Shown here: positions 11,194 through 24,600 of the stretch, piece after piece
Position numbering within the stretch: position 1 is the stretch's first letter
Layout: the number at the start of each line of letters is the position of its first letter
Origin: Lateolabrax maculatus
Lineage: Eukaryota > Chordata > Actinopteri > Acropomatiformes > Lateolabracidae
NCBI GenBank assembly: GCA_031216445.1
Contig: CM062212.1
Span: 1,072,501 to 1,136,500 of the forward strand
DNA: 64,000 nt
Direction of reading: 5' to 3'
Position numbers and translations under genes: made by a program
The notes under the pieces: model-generated
Told to the model about the DNA's origin: nothing
What the model saw: only the letters and a program-made list of their open reading frames with translations
Databases searched by the model: none

Positions 11194-11615
11194 CGCTCCG
11201 ACAGCAGCTATATTCACTCGCTCATTTACTGCATCGTCAGCTGTTTTCCCTCCACATTCATTTCTTTATTGGCTTTGGAGCAAAGAGTGAACGACGGTGA
11301 CACAGCAAACGTGAACACAACGACCAAAAAGAACGTAATTGACCATCAACACTTGGATTAGACTTCGGATTGCATTTTACAGATGAGAAAAGACAGAAAA
11401 AAGCTTTTCTGGGATCAGTTTTTGCTTTCAGATGATTATGGATGATGGAAGTTTTTTTGCTGGACAGAAACAGACTAAAAGTCTTCTGGACAACCTGGTC
11501 ACCAGTCGGTCAGTTACCCAGCTGTTCAGTTAGTCAACGGTTCAAACCTGAAGTGTTTAATCACCGAACCTTAGTCAGTCCTACAGGAGCCGTCATGTAT
11601 CGTGTTCAGCAGTTT

Positions 11616-11650
11616 GTTAACCAGTTAACCAGTTAACCAGTTAACCAGTT
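11616..11650. repeat. 8-bp tandem repeat
   Basis: About four copies of TTAACCAG in the vta1 downstream region. Confidence 0.85.
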
Positions 11651-12277
11651 AGTATTTCTTGGACAAGCCCTCTGTTTCCTTTTACTTCCAGTCTTTATGC
11701 TGAGCTTCACTAATCATCTCTTGGCTCTGAGATTAATTAACAAGAGAGTGAATAATTGGGTTTCTGAAAAGCTGAACTATTCCTTCAATGTGACAGTGAA
11801 CCGGCTGCTTATTAACAATGGAGATGGAAGTTTTAATGTTGTCAACATGATGATTTACACCATTAGAAAACATATGTATGTGTTTATCTATGTGTGTATA
11901 CATTCCCTTTCCCTTTCATATCGGGGGGTCGTGGTCAATTTAACACCAGGTTATTTTATCAGTCCTAAAAGTTAATTTTCTCAACATAAACGTAACATGC
12001 TGCATATAGAGTCCAGGTGAAAATCATTAGCTGCTTTTGATTAAAGTAACTGAGTAAATCAGCACTAATCCAAAGCGAGGAGATGGGACATTAAAGGAGG
12101 ACGAGCTGCATCAGGAGGATCTTCAGGGTTTCAAAGTTCATTCTTTACTTTGGAAACTGAAGTTTGAGGAAACAATCTAAACTAAAGGGCCACTTACTAG
12201 TTTTTCAAAACTTTGGTTTCACCATTTTCTAATCATGGATTTGATTTGAATGTTTTGTTCTGATCCCATCTAACTTA

Positions 12278-12283
12278 TTTAAT
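12278..12283 (-). terminator. vta1: candidate vta1 polyadenylation signal (ATTAAA)
   Basis: ATTAAA on the minus strand, 383 bp past the stop codon, is the first recognised poly(A) signal variant downstream. If used, the 3' UTR would be about 400 nt and include a (CA)13 repeat at 12551-12576. Confidence 0.35.
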
Positions 12284-12550
12284 GCAGTCTGCAAAGCCCT
12301 CAGACCTCAGCAGCTCCATAAAAAGCCAGTAAGTGGACGCTGAGTGGAGATCTTTCAGGCGTAAGAATGACGGTGTGTTTACGTTCATACTGATGAATCT
12401 GTAACAAGCCAATAAGGATCAATGATGAAGCTTTGATCTGCTGTTAGGGATCTATTAATCAGTCAGTCAGTGTCAGACACAGGCAGCCATTGTTGCAGAC
12501 TGATTTCCATCATGTCCTCCTCTGATGGCGAGTTGAACAGGACGGCCTCA

Positions 12551-12576
12551 GTGTGTGTGTGTGTGTGTGTGTGTGT
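12551..12576. repeat. (GT)13 microsatellite in vta1 3' UTR
   Basis: Thirteen GT units about 90 bp past the vta1 stop codon; in the transcript this is a CA repeat. Confidence 0.9.
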
Positions 12577-12665
12577 CAGATCGGTGACAGATAGAGCGGC
12601 ACTGCTGTGGAGAAAAGAGGGGGAAGGAAGGAGGGCTGGAGGGAGCAGATCGGAGGACAAAAGCT

Positions 12666-12811
12666 TCATTCTTTGCCGGTGGTGAGGAGCTTCAGGGCTT
12701 TCTGGAGGTTCTGGATGGCCGTGCCGACGTCCTCGTACTGCAGGGCGCTGCCGGCGTACTTGCAGTACTTCTGAGCCTTGGTGAAGTCCTCCGGGGAGAG
12801 ATGAACGCCGC
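12666..12811 (-). CDS. vta1: vta1 coding exon 8 (VSL domain and stop)
   Basis: This exon encodes residues 276-323 and the stop: GGVHLSPEDFTKAQKYCKYA, then GSALQYEDVGTAIQNLQKAL, then KLLTTGKE and TGA. It is the whole VSL domain, the VPS4-binding helical dimer at the end of VTA1, and the most conserved part of the protein. Acceptor CTCTATCCAG, phase 1. Reading upstream through the acceptor gives a longer open frame starting MSPSVFLPF, but that part is intron. Confidence 0.97.
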
Positions 12812-15800
12812 CTGGATAGAGGGAGGAGGGAGGGAGAAAAAGAGGCGGATCGGAAGATAACGAGGAGTCGGTGAAAGGAAGGAAGACAGAGGGGGACAAC
12901 GAGAAGAAGGGGGGGGGGGGGAGCCAGTGAGATCAGAGTCAGATATCAGTTAATGTGCTACAACCACGAGCCACAAGTCTCAATCAGAGCCCAGTTTCTT
13001 CCTCTGCCAGACACTCAAACCATTAGACTGACACAACTCAAGTGTAAAATGCCTTATTTCAATTACAATATGGATCTAAACTCTGAATGACGCAGTATTT
13101 ATTTTCACTCTGTTATTTGTTCAACTAATCAGTTAAAGTGTTCAGCCCATAAAACGTCTTCAAAAAAGAAAAAAGCAGCAAATCGTCACATCTGAGAAGC
13201 TTTCTGAGAGATTTCTGATCGGAAAATCACTTAAACAAGAAATCCATCATCACTTCTTTCTGTCAACTGATGAATCTTTTCAGGGTTTTTGAAGAGGCTC
13301 AAAACAAAAACCAGAAGAAAGACGCTGGAGTGATGAAGTGGACATAAACACATATTAATAAACACAGAATGATGATGAACTTAACAAAATACAAAAGAAC
13401 CTTCTTGGATTTAGATCAGAAGATCGAATAATTATCTTCCACAGAGCTGTGATAAATAGACACAAAGAGGAGGACTCTCCTTAAAGTGACTTTCTTCTTT
13501 TTATCGTGCTGATGAACGCAGTTCAGTGCGATGAAATAAGCTTTTCCTGTGGCCGGAGTTGAGTGTTCTGATATCCTGGTGCTCCTCTCTCTGTTTTATA
13601 CGTTTTATTATAATAATATCATCTTTGCTTGTGTTCCACCAATTTATCTGCTGAGCAAAACAACAGAATTCATGAAACAAAGTGTAGTTTAGGGAACGGG
13701 AAGGCCCAGAGTTCAGAACAGTCTGGAGCCAAAAGGATTTCGTTTGTCTCCCTGAAGGTCCGACCTGCGTCACGTAAACCAGCCCGTAATCAGCTGTGAG
13801 CACAGAGGGGGAACGTGGGTCATTTGTGACGGAGATCTACCGGCCGCAGAGGGAAACTTTACTGATTTCCACCTTTGTTTCACTACAATGTGGGTCAGAC
13901 AAGCAAATGTGGGACGTTCCTCCATGAGTGTTTTCATGAGTGAGAGAGCAGAAGATAAAGTCAAAATATTTCTGATCCTGGACAATCACATCAGGTAAAA
14001 CCAGACTTTCGCTGCCAAAGATCATAAACTGCAACGCTGCAGTTAACAAGCGCGCCTGTTGGATGAAACTTGTGTTAGTTTGCCATCATCGAACCCTGCA
14101 TCACATCACTTTAACTGAGTCAGGAACAGCTTTCTCTCTCTGTTATGTCCCGAGCAACAACCTCATGATAAGGGACTTCTGTGGACACATGAAACTAGAA
14201 AATGAGGCTGTGTCGTTGTTTCTGCAGCCCTCCGCCCATCAGAGACCCTGGAGGAGCCACAACATGTTACAGTGGGTGTAACACCATGGAAGACGTACAC
14301 CCTCCTCCACATACAGGACTCCAGTGAGTGCTGGAGGAATGTAAAGCCCAGAAAACCCCCTTGTAAAGATCCTGACTGTCAATGTTTCTCTTCTCCATTC
14401 ATTTATTAGTCTCTCTGTCCCTCCATCGCCCCTCTTCTCTCTACTTTCCTCTCTCAGAACTCTGTGAAAGTCTGTTGGACAAAGTCAGTGTCATCAGTCG
14501 TAATCTGTTAACAATGAAGTGACAAATCCCCCATTACTTCTTACTACGTCCCCTCTCTTTACCAGTTCATCTTCTCTTTACGTTCTAGCCAGGATTCCTC
14601 TCCTCTTCCGGGCCCCATCCTCTCGTCTACATTTCATTCATACGTTGGCTGTCAATGTAACGAACACAGAAATCCTGCCCTGGTAATACAATGAAAATGA
14701 AATGAAAAGAGAGCTGCCTGCAGTCTCTCTGATTAATACGAGTGTTTCTGTTTGAAAAGGAGGTGAAACGTGTATGCTGGATATTTAATCACTTTTTAAA
14801 CTTTAAAATTCAATATCAACATCATCGGAGACTTATAGTCTTATAGACTCATAGTCTCTACTCCCTGACACACTTTGTTTCCCTCTTTGACTTCACGACT
14901 TGATGTTAAAAGAAGGAATTCTTTCCCTGTCATTTGTCTCTCTTTTTTCCTCCGTTGCTCCTCCCTTTTATCCATTCTTCCTTCTCTCCCCTATATATTA
15001 ATTCCTTTCTTTCCTCCTCGGCGCCCCCTCTACCTCCCTTTCCCTCCCCAGAGGACTGTCTTTAACTGGAACCAGCCCTCCCAGCCCTCTGCAGACAGCA
15101 CATGGGACTCTGTCCGGGGCAGGACACGCTCTCCATATCAAACACACTCTTTCAACAGCTGCAGGTGTCTGCCACGTGTTTCCAGGACGACCAAGTGACT
15201 GACAGCACAAAATCACAACACATTACTGAGAACAATATTCAACGAGGCGGCTTCACGGCTGACGAAACCACAGCAGTTTTACAGTAGATCCTCTGAGTTT
15301 TAGAGCCTGCTCCGAGTCAGCAGATGTACAGCTACTAACACAACGAACCTCAACCTCAGGAGGAAAGGAAGAAGAAGTGTGTGTGTTGTTGTGGGCGTGT
15401 GTCCTCAGGTATCAGTGACATGGTGAAGTAATCCAGGAAACACTGCACAGCTGTTTCTGATACTGACACGCAGCTGGTCACGTCTCTGGAACAAGTCCGA
15501 AGCTCGAGTCGGACCTGAACGCCGTTACGTGAACTTACAGACCGCAGCAGCACAAAGAGAATAAACACACATCTTGTTCCACCTTATTAGGAGCACTGTA
15601 ATCAATTAATATCTCTTATGTATAAATAAGTCAATTTAACAAACTATAAAACACAGTGAGGAGATTCCTCTCTGTCAGCTCTTTTGGGACAAAGAGATAA
15701 AAATGTATTCACCAGTTTTTATGCTCATTTTCAATTTGTGCATTAAAAGCCTGAGTGGAAACGCCAAAGATAAAATACAAACTTAAATGATCACAACAAG

Positions 15801-18800
15801 TCTTTCCCCTTGGCTGAGGTAGAAAAGTTGACACATCGATTAAAGCAAAATGTAACAAAGTACAACAGAAACAGACTTTGTGAACAAATGATGATGCACA
15901 TGAAGAGCATCAGAGCGATGAGGAGGCTGGAACCTTCCTCAATTAACACATGAAACTAACACAGATGTCTGTTTCCCACATAGTCTTTTCAATCAGATTT
16001 GGGCCATGTTCATATGTGGTCCTAAATCAGACTCAGGGCAACCTCAGTCTGAACCTGGAGAGTCTTGGAGGCGCCGACAGATGGAGTTAGGGTCGCCTTT
16101 GTTGCTTTGACACTGTTTGTGTGAAGCCGTTCAGGTCCCGATCCCACCATAGAGTATCTGGGGTTCATGGGTAGCTACCACCAAACCCTGGATCTCCTTT
16201 GTGATGGTGTTTGTTCATGGCTGTATTTTGGCACAGTTAGAAACTTGACTTTCCTTCCACACAGCCAATGCTTCTCTCGCAGATTTAATGTTAAGCACAT
16301 GAAACAATAATGACACCAAATTACTGTTGTACTTTCATGTTCACATTGTGGGACCCCATAAAGGACCTGTGGAGGTCCCTGGACCCGACTTTGGGAAGCA
16401 GTGCAGACTGGAGGACCAGTGCAACAGATAATGTTTCTCTTGGCTCAGAGACACTCATAAAACACGGTCCTCTGCTCTTAAAAATGTCCTGGAGAAGAAT
16501 GATTGAATAATGTTGCACCACAAGCTCCTAATCCCCTGGCCGATGTCGCTTCTCCTCCAGAAAGCTGGGAAAACTCGCAAATATGCTGACTGCATACTGC
16601 CAGTGATGGGAAGAGGTTGAAAGGAGGAGGAGGGAAAATCAGCAAAGAGATGGGAGAAAGCCAGAAACCACAGCGCTCATCAGGGAGCGAGACTTGGAGA
16701 GCGACGGCATCAAAAAAGGTGCTAATGATAAAAAATGACCCGGAGATTCGTTTCTAGAGACCACATCATCATTTAAGATGGAAAAAATAAAACCGAGACG
16801 ACAATCAGCTTTCATAAAGAGAAACCAATCAGCTGTCAGCAGGTTTCCTCTGCAGCAAACAGCTCAATAAACAGAATGAATATATGACAATAACTGTAGC
16901 TGCAGCCATTCATCCATTCAGCTTATGATTTTTTCTATGATTAATTGATTGTTTAGTTGATAAAATGTTAGAAAATACTGAAAAATGCTGATTGGTTGTC
17001 TTGTTCTCCAAAGATATTCAACTGACACAAACTTCAGTCAGAAAATTATAACAAAAACAGCATCAGTGAATCTTCTACCAGACACACCGGCAGGCAACCA
17101 GCATTTAATCCGTCCAATGTTAAGAGACAAGAGACTCAAATTGTTAAATTACAACTACTATGCTGGTAATGTCCATCACAATGTCCAGAGCCCCAGGTGA
17201 CGTCTTCAAATGTCTTGTTTTGTCCCAAACACAAAGATTTTCAGTTAAAATGCCAGAAAACAGAGAAACAAAGCAAGTCTTTACATTTGAGAAGCTGCAA
17301 CCAGTGAGCATTTGGCATTCTGTTGTTTAGAAAGAACTTAAGCAATTAATCATCAAAATTACGATCCATTTACTGTCAAAATACAGAACGCCTGAGTCCT
17401 GTCTTCAGCCTTTACAGGAGGTGCGTTTGGTTCCCTGTTCATGCTGTGAAAACTGTACAAACAATCCAGGTACAATACGTGGCACAGTGTAGTATCTCCA
17501 TACCTTCAGAGCAGTCCAACAGTGTAATAAATGATTCTAAACAGTATGCCCACATTCATCTCAGGAGCGTCAAAAACAGGCATTGAGACCAGCTGAGGAC
17601 TGCTGACTGAATGAATTCAAAAGTTTCATACCTCTGCTCATAAATAGGAGCTGCAGAACAGATACCCAACATGCTTACTGGGTAGTTTGTCTCTTCTTTT
17701 CAGGCTGTTTGACATGTTTTAATGGACTGCTCCGAGCTACATTTTCTTCACTTATCTGCATGGACCGAGGCTTAATGTATTCCTCAAGCAGGCTCTCTCA
17801 TTTTAATTGTATCAGCGACCGGACAAAAGTGTAATTGCCTGAGTCACACAGTTTATCAGCCACGCCTGAATTCACCCAGTGAGGAAAAAAAGTGCAGAGT
17901 TGAAATAAAAAAAAAAAACAACTGCTTTTCCTCTTTCAATGACTTGGATTGAAAAGAGGTTGAATTATTCATTTCACCTATTTATCCAGTTAAAGGTTCT
18001 GCTGAGCAAGCGTACTAATCTTTATAGAAAAATAAAATCCTACAAAAAGCTTTTTCCACATGTATCTCAAAAAATGTTCAGAACTGCAATATGATTGTTC
18101 CAAAATTTATCCATAACAGGCTGACCAAGCAACATGCTTCGTCTTTATTTATTCTTTACTTCAAAACAGTTACATTAAAACTACTTTGACTACTTTGATA
18201 CGCAGGAGATGAGGATCAAACCTGCGATTAATGGACGACCTACACTGCCACCTGAGTCGTAGTTAACTAACATGGTTCTGTATCCTGCTGATTCAGGGAT
18301 TAAATCGGCAGTCACAAGGCTGCTTCTCGAAGCTTGAGGATCTCTGCTGGAGAAAGCTTTCGTTTTGCCTGACAAACACCTTGAGCAGAGAAAGAATTGC
18401 TGCAGCAGCAGGATGAAAGAAAGAAAGTGCATCCAAAACCATTACGTCTAACAGAGAAACTAAATGTCAAATGATAAAGTATCAGTGACTTGTTTTCTTC
18501 CAATAACCTGGTAGTTGTTGATGGACGGAAACACTAAGCAAAGAGTGAATTATAGGAAAAGCACGGAGCTTCATGATCGGACTCTAAGCTCTCCACCGCT
18601 CTCTCTCGTTCTCACTCTCTCCGCGGCTAACCACCAGCAGATAATCATAGTCTAGACAGCGGCGAAGTGGCGGTGGTGAGGATGTAATGATAGGTTAGAT
18701 GGCAGACAGACGACTGGTGCAGGGACCAATCAGACGGCAACCATGTCCTGCAGTGTCACTTCACCAGAGAGAGGAGTGCTATTTCTGTATTGGAAGCCAT

Positions 18801-21573
18801 GTTACCACCCGGTCATCTTTTCCAGCCTTGTTCTCACTGTGGAGGATCAGCTGCCTTCATCTCTTCTATAGAGGATGTTAATGGGAAAAGCTGGCATCAC
18901 GCAGGAATGTGATGAAAGTGATTTTACTGCGACAGAAACCTCACTGCCCCTCACAAAGGTTGGGTTCTGATAGCCGGTTCTGGTTTGGATCTGGTTCCAG
19001 GTTGATCAAATATTTTGATTGGCTGAGCTCTGAGATTAACAAATGACTTCTCTCTCTTCTATCGCCGCTCTTTTTTTTTAATTAGAAATGTGCAAAACAT
19101 TGAGGTAAACAGGCTTCTAAATTCATTTAACACTTACAAACTGCAGGTGTCGCTCTCTGTAGTACTGTAACGTCCTAATCGGGTGTTGATACTGTTGCTG
19201 CAGCTACTAACAGTGTGAGTACTTTTATACAAACAATATTTGATAGTTTTGTGCTTCAAACTATTTTGTACAACTGGCTGTTCATGTAAATAGTGCTATT
19301 TCAACATACATAATATTGTTAAATTTTATATTATCAGTTTTAAGTAAATAAAATGTATTTTTACATATTTATCTTATTTATATTTTCTATAGTCTTTTAT
19401 AAGTAACAAACAGTGCCAGTGGCATATTAGTGTAACTAACCAACATTAATGCTGAGAGTAACTTACTGGACCTAAGATTGTTTGTGAGAGAAAAGAGGCA
19501 CCACTCTGTAAGGTCACTGTGTGTGTGTTGTCCATCCAGCTGCATCACGTCGGTTTCTGTAGTTTAAGTCGGCAGAAGCTGTTCTGAGTGGCAGCACATA
19601 ATACAGATCTCAGCTGAACCGTTGTGTTTTAGTTATATTGGACTTTTGTTATAAATGCTGAATGTAATTAGATTTGAGGAGAGATTCAGAAGGATTTAGA
19701 CTTGATACTGGTTTCAGACCCTACCCCAAGAACAAGAACACAGTTTCATTTTCAACTCTCACTGTTGTGTCAGTGTCCCTGACTCTGCTCTCGGCCCTCT
19801 GTGGTTTCTGTCGGCCTCTCTACACACTTTATCCTTGCTTTGAAATCATCAGAGAGTGACCTCAAAACACTGCCACAACTTCAAAGTGGACTTCAAAGAC
19901 CACTCTGGACGGACTGGACGTGCATTTTCTAGCAACTACTCTAAATACTGATGTCCTGAAATGCAAAGTACATAAACTGAGCTGAAGAACTGTGACACTG
20001 AAATACCTCAGTGGAAAGGCAAAGTGTTGAGTTGTGTCTCCAACTCAAGTCAATTAGGTTTTCAGACTCTCTTGTGATGACATCAACAGGAAGAGAAAGT
20101 GTGTCGAGTGCCACTATCTCATAATCCTGTTAGTGATGGAGAAATGTTCAGCGTTACAGATTTCATGCTCAAACCCATTAATGAGACAGTTAAAAGCCTG
20201 CGGCTGAACCTGCCACTTCAAGCGTTTCTCCCAGGACAGTTAATGTCTCACTTCCTAACTGCCTTAAGTCTTAACAATGAAACTACACATGTCAAGTACC
20301 AAATATATAAGGCGTACTCTCTTCCAAGACAGTAAACGTTGTCAACAGGCTGAAATTCAGCTTCCTGCTGCCATTCAGAGGGACGTCGTCGCTGTCTTAC
20401 AGTGACGGAGAAGATGAGGCTAAATAGAGTTTCTGTTAGAAGAAAATTCCCTTTTAATGTTTTAAGCTTTTTCTCTTCATCAGCTTATTTTTTGTTTCCT
20501 ACCTCTTATAACAAGTCAACCATCTTCTCAGAAAACTAAATCTCTGTTTTCATTACGCTTTCTTCTTCACTCAGAGTGATGTTGGCAGAGCGACTCCAGA
20601 GATCGAATCTGATACATCTAGTCTTCATTTTTTTTTACATATTTCTTTATATTTTTAGGTATTAGCTTTATGTATTTTTCCTTTCTCCTGTTTTCCCTTT
20701 TTCTTTCTCTTTGTGGTTTCCTTCCTGGTGCTTTAGATCATTTTCTCGCTTACAAAAATAATTTTAGTTTGTATCGATATTTAGTTATTTAGTTTTCCAT
20801 ACCTGCTGTACCCACACTGATTACACTAACAGGCTCTATTGGCTCGCTGGCTTATTGTTCACTGAAATAAATTACAACAATGTTGGAGTTATTCCAACAT
20901 GTGCCATGTTGAAAGTGTCTTTTTTACCAGTGATTATTCGTCTGACGTGAAACCCACATGTTAAACTGCTGTCAGATTAACGTAAAGAGATGCAGGTCTA
21001 CAGGGGCTTTACATACATTTACGGATTTTTTTTTTTCAGACTGTATGTTGCAGAAAGAAATTCTTGCGTTCAGTCATTCATCCTCTACTGGTGTTCCCAG
21101 TGAACACAGAGGGAGAGAGACAACATGCAGAGGGAGTATTTCATCTTTAAATACATAAAAATATGTAACATGTAAAAACAAAAGAGATAAACGTTTAACG
21201 AAGGCCAACAGGGGGAATAAAGACTTTAAAAGCAGACAGAGTTTGGGATCAGTCTCAGGAATGTATTCCAGATATGCACAGCTCCACATTTTTCTGTTTT
21301 CACTACAGACCGGTCCCACATGGACCACAGAGGGATAAAGAGCTGTATGAAATATATTAGGGCCCTAAACTAGAGACATTTTTCAACAAGAAGCGGTATT
21401 TTAAACTCAAATCTATACCAGACTGGAAACCACTACAGACATCACAGTGAACTCAACCTGTTCTTAGTTGTTGGAGAGAAAGCACACAGACTCCTGTATG
21501 CATGGAAGCATTACATGTGATGTGTCTGTAGTGCCCATGTGAATATCTGTATGCAGTGTATATTTAATATGTA

Positions 21574-21617
<44 letters not shown>

Positions 21618-24600
21618 CTTACCCTGCTGCTGGGCGTTGAGCAGTGTGGGGTCCACAGTGGGCAATGATCTGGGAACAGGCACTGGTTTAACTGCTTCTG
21701 CTGGTCAACAGAAACACTTCATAAATATCATTATGATAAAATAAATACTACATAATACATTCTAAAAATGACGAGTCCTCACATGTGTATTAATGGTCAC
21801 CTGTAAGTATCACTTACTGTAGAGTTCCCTATCAGACGAGACCTGGATCATGAGTGTACCTTCACTTTGGTTAATTTTCTAACTTGTGCACTAAAAGGGG
21901 CTTAACATGATGGCACTTTTTTTGGGTAGTTTACGGTAAATGAGGTTCTCTTGCAAATATGTTTCTAGTAAAACAATGCGAAAAGAAACATGGAAAAATA
22001 GCTCCAGGAAAGGTTAAACATCAGTGCTCGAGCTGTTTGCACCTTAATCAGATCTGTATTTTAATCACACAGAGTAAACCTGTACACTTACACATACTTT
22101 ACATAAATAATCATGAAAATAATTAGATTTTCACGCAGGAAGTAAAAGTTTAAATTGAAATCAAGCACTTGTGCAACACACATCCCGTCTGCTCCCCCCA
22201 CACTGAAGCCAACACGTAGCTGTCAGGTGATCAACAGTCCTTCACTATCTGCAGCAGTCAGGAGTGAAAATGCACCTCGTCTGTCAGCAAACGCTTTCTG
22301 TGACTGGACGAGCACCAAAGTCAACTTCTGTCACTCATTTTCTTTAATCACGTCTTCTTAACAGCCATTAAATGCCAGTCAGACAACAATCAACAATGTG
22401 TGTGTGTGTGGGAGTGTTTGTATTTTCTGTGTCCAGCTCTTTGTGCAGAAGCTATAATCACCCTACAGGACCTGATTGTTGTGCGTATATGTGTGTAAAG
22501 CACATACACACTTTGTCTTGTGCTCCGTCCCTCGACATGGGAAACAAAAACAGAACTTCCTCTCACCCGGGCACACACAGTCGTGAGGAGGCAACGGTGC
22601 CTTGAGTTACATAAGCCTTTGTCTGTACACTCTGATTTGCCACAGGGGTACAATTAAGTCTTCTTGTGTGACACACACAGAATTCAAAAATATATTATGT
22701 CAACCTCCAAATAATTAGAATTCATTGTAGAAGTAAAACCTGACCACAGATAAGATCCTAAGATCCTCACTTTGGATCGTTTCCCTCGTTTATATATCCT
22801 CATGAAGACATCTGCAAACATTTGCACAAGTGCAACAAGTACACACACACTCACGGCACTTGTTATTGAATGCAGTGCCAGAAAATTGTAAAGCTGTCAC
22901 GTACTCAGTGTTATCAGGGGAAATTAGCGAGAAAGAGGGATTCCAAAACAGATGATTAGAAGGTCTGGAAAGATAAAAATGAAAGGTTTCGTTCATCAGT
23001 TTACATAATTAATAATCTGAGAATAATGGGACACTGGAAACACCAGGCCAGTAATGATCATAATGATTTTACTATTATATTGTATCACTAGATTTGATAC
23101 AACCATGTTGAGTCTAATAGTTACCACAGGCCCGCCCTTGTTTCCAGGGAGTTTCAGATAAAGTACAGTAAATGTATGCCAGCTGGACTTGGACCTGCTT
23201 GGCTCCCTTTACTGCTGAAGTCCATCCAATTAGGCCCCCTTTGAACTACAGAGTCTCCCCTCAGCAGGTTTATTTCATTTGAATAAGAGGAGCTTGTCGA
23301 ACAATCAGCGTCAGTTACTGAGGTAACTTATAGCAACGTCCTGACGTCAAGTCCGGACTAGACTCTTAGCTTCTGTAACTCAATGCAATCACTCATTCAG
23401 GGTTTCTTTCATCTGTCTTTCTGAAAAAAAAAATAAACCTGATTCTGAGGTCTATAGCTCATATGAAGATGATGGTGATTAAAGGCAGCTGCAAAGCTAC
23501 AAACTCTCCATTCAGGCTGCGATCAAAGTTTGAAATTAACTATATTTACTTGGAAACCACATGAAGAACTTCATTTCTCGAAAAGTAAGATTTGAAAACA
23601 AATCTCATGGTTGAAAGCATCATGTATATAAAAACAGTGCGTCATACCTGTGGGGGGAGGCAGCTCGGCTGGAGTGTTGGCCGGTGCGTGGGCCCCTGGT
23701 GGGATGTGGATGTTGTTGAAGTTGGTGGTGGCGGGACCCGGTGGCCCTGATCCTGGACTGGGAGTAAAGCCAATCCCTGGGGCAGGACCTGGACCCTGGT
23801 TCTGGTCCTCATAGGACTCGAAAGGCCCTGCTCTGAAGGAACCCCCTTGGGAGAGACCTTGGCCTGAGAAACCTTCAGCTCCATATTCATCTACCAGAGA
23901 GAAAAAAGAGAAGGTCAGTGTTGAGAAGGTTGCTCCTTTGCTGACGATGTAATGTTATTCAGGGTAGGTACAGTGAGTGGTTTCAAAACATTAAAACAGT
24001 TAATTAAATGTTCTATGGAATATGAAGAAGGACTATTTCTTTGGTAAAAACTGTGGACAGCTTGTTCTGGACATTGCTGTAGCCTGGTTCCAGACCTCTT
24101 GAATCGCCGCCTACATCTTTGATCTTTTCAGTTATCCAAACAGCTACTGTGTTTATTGATGGCTTATCTTCTGGTGCCACAGCCACAAAAATGCCGACAA
24201 GCAGCACTGACTGACCATGCTTACATGTTCTGGTATAGCCCACATAAAAAGCCTTTTCGGGAAAGAGTGATTTGGTGAGTTGGTATTGATGTTTAATTTA
24301 ATTTCGATATGCTTAAAGGTTTGTGAAAAAGTGATTTCTACCATGTGAAGATCTTTATGGCTGTTAATAAGTGCTGTCTCAGGAGAAACCTCTCTACTAT
24401 CGACCTTATCAAAACATGATTTATACCCCCAACGCTGGATGAAGTGGGACTTTAAATGCTATAAAAGTAAAAATAGAAAAGACAAAAGAATGTGGATGAG
24501 ATATATATTTCTTCAATTATTGTGAGAATCTAACCACGACTAACCATGTCTGTGTTGACTGAAAATGAAACTGATGGGACATGTGCGTCCAAGATATTGG

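Larger units (their letters stand above)
10980..12665 (-). other. vta1 3' UTR / downstream region
   Basis: This region follows the vta1 stop codon. It contains a (GT)13 tract at 12551-12576 (CA in the transcript), candidate poly(A) signals at 12278-12283 and 10994-10999, an 8-bp tandem repeat at 11616-11650 and a minus-oriented CTCF-like motif at 11180-11193. The length of the true 3' UTR is unknown. Confidence 0.5.

Noticed and set aside
14870..15200. Possible plus-strand exon after a long pyrimidine tract ending CCCTCCCCAG
   Set aside because: The 107-codon frame has no family signature and lies within vta1 intron 7 on the opposite strand.
23642..23890. 82-codon minus-strand frame starting MNMELKVSQ
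   Set aside because: It is a different frame of vta1 exon 6; the spliced phase-1 frame gives the conserved IPPGAHAPANTPAE motif.
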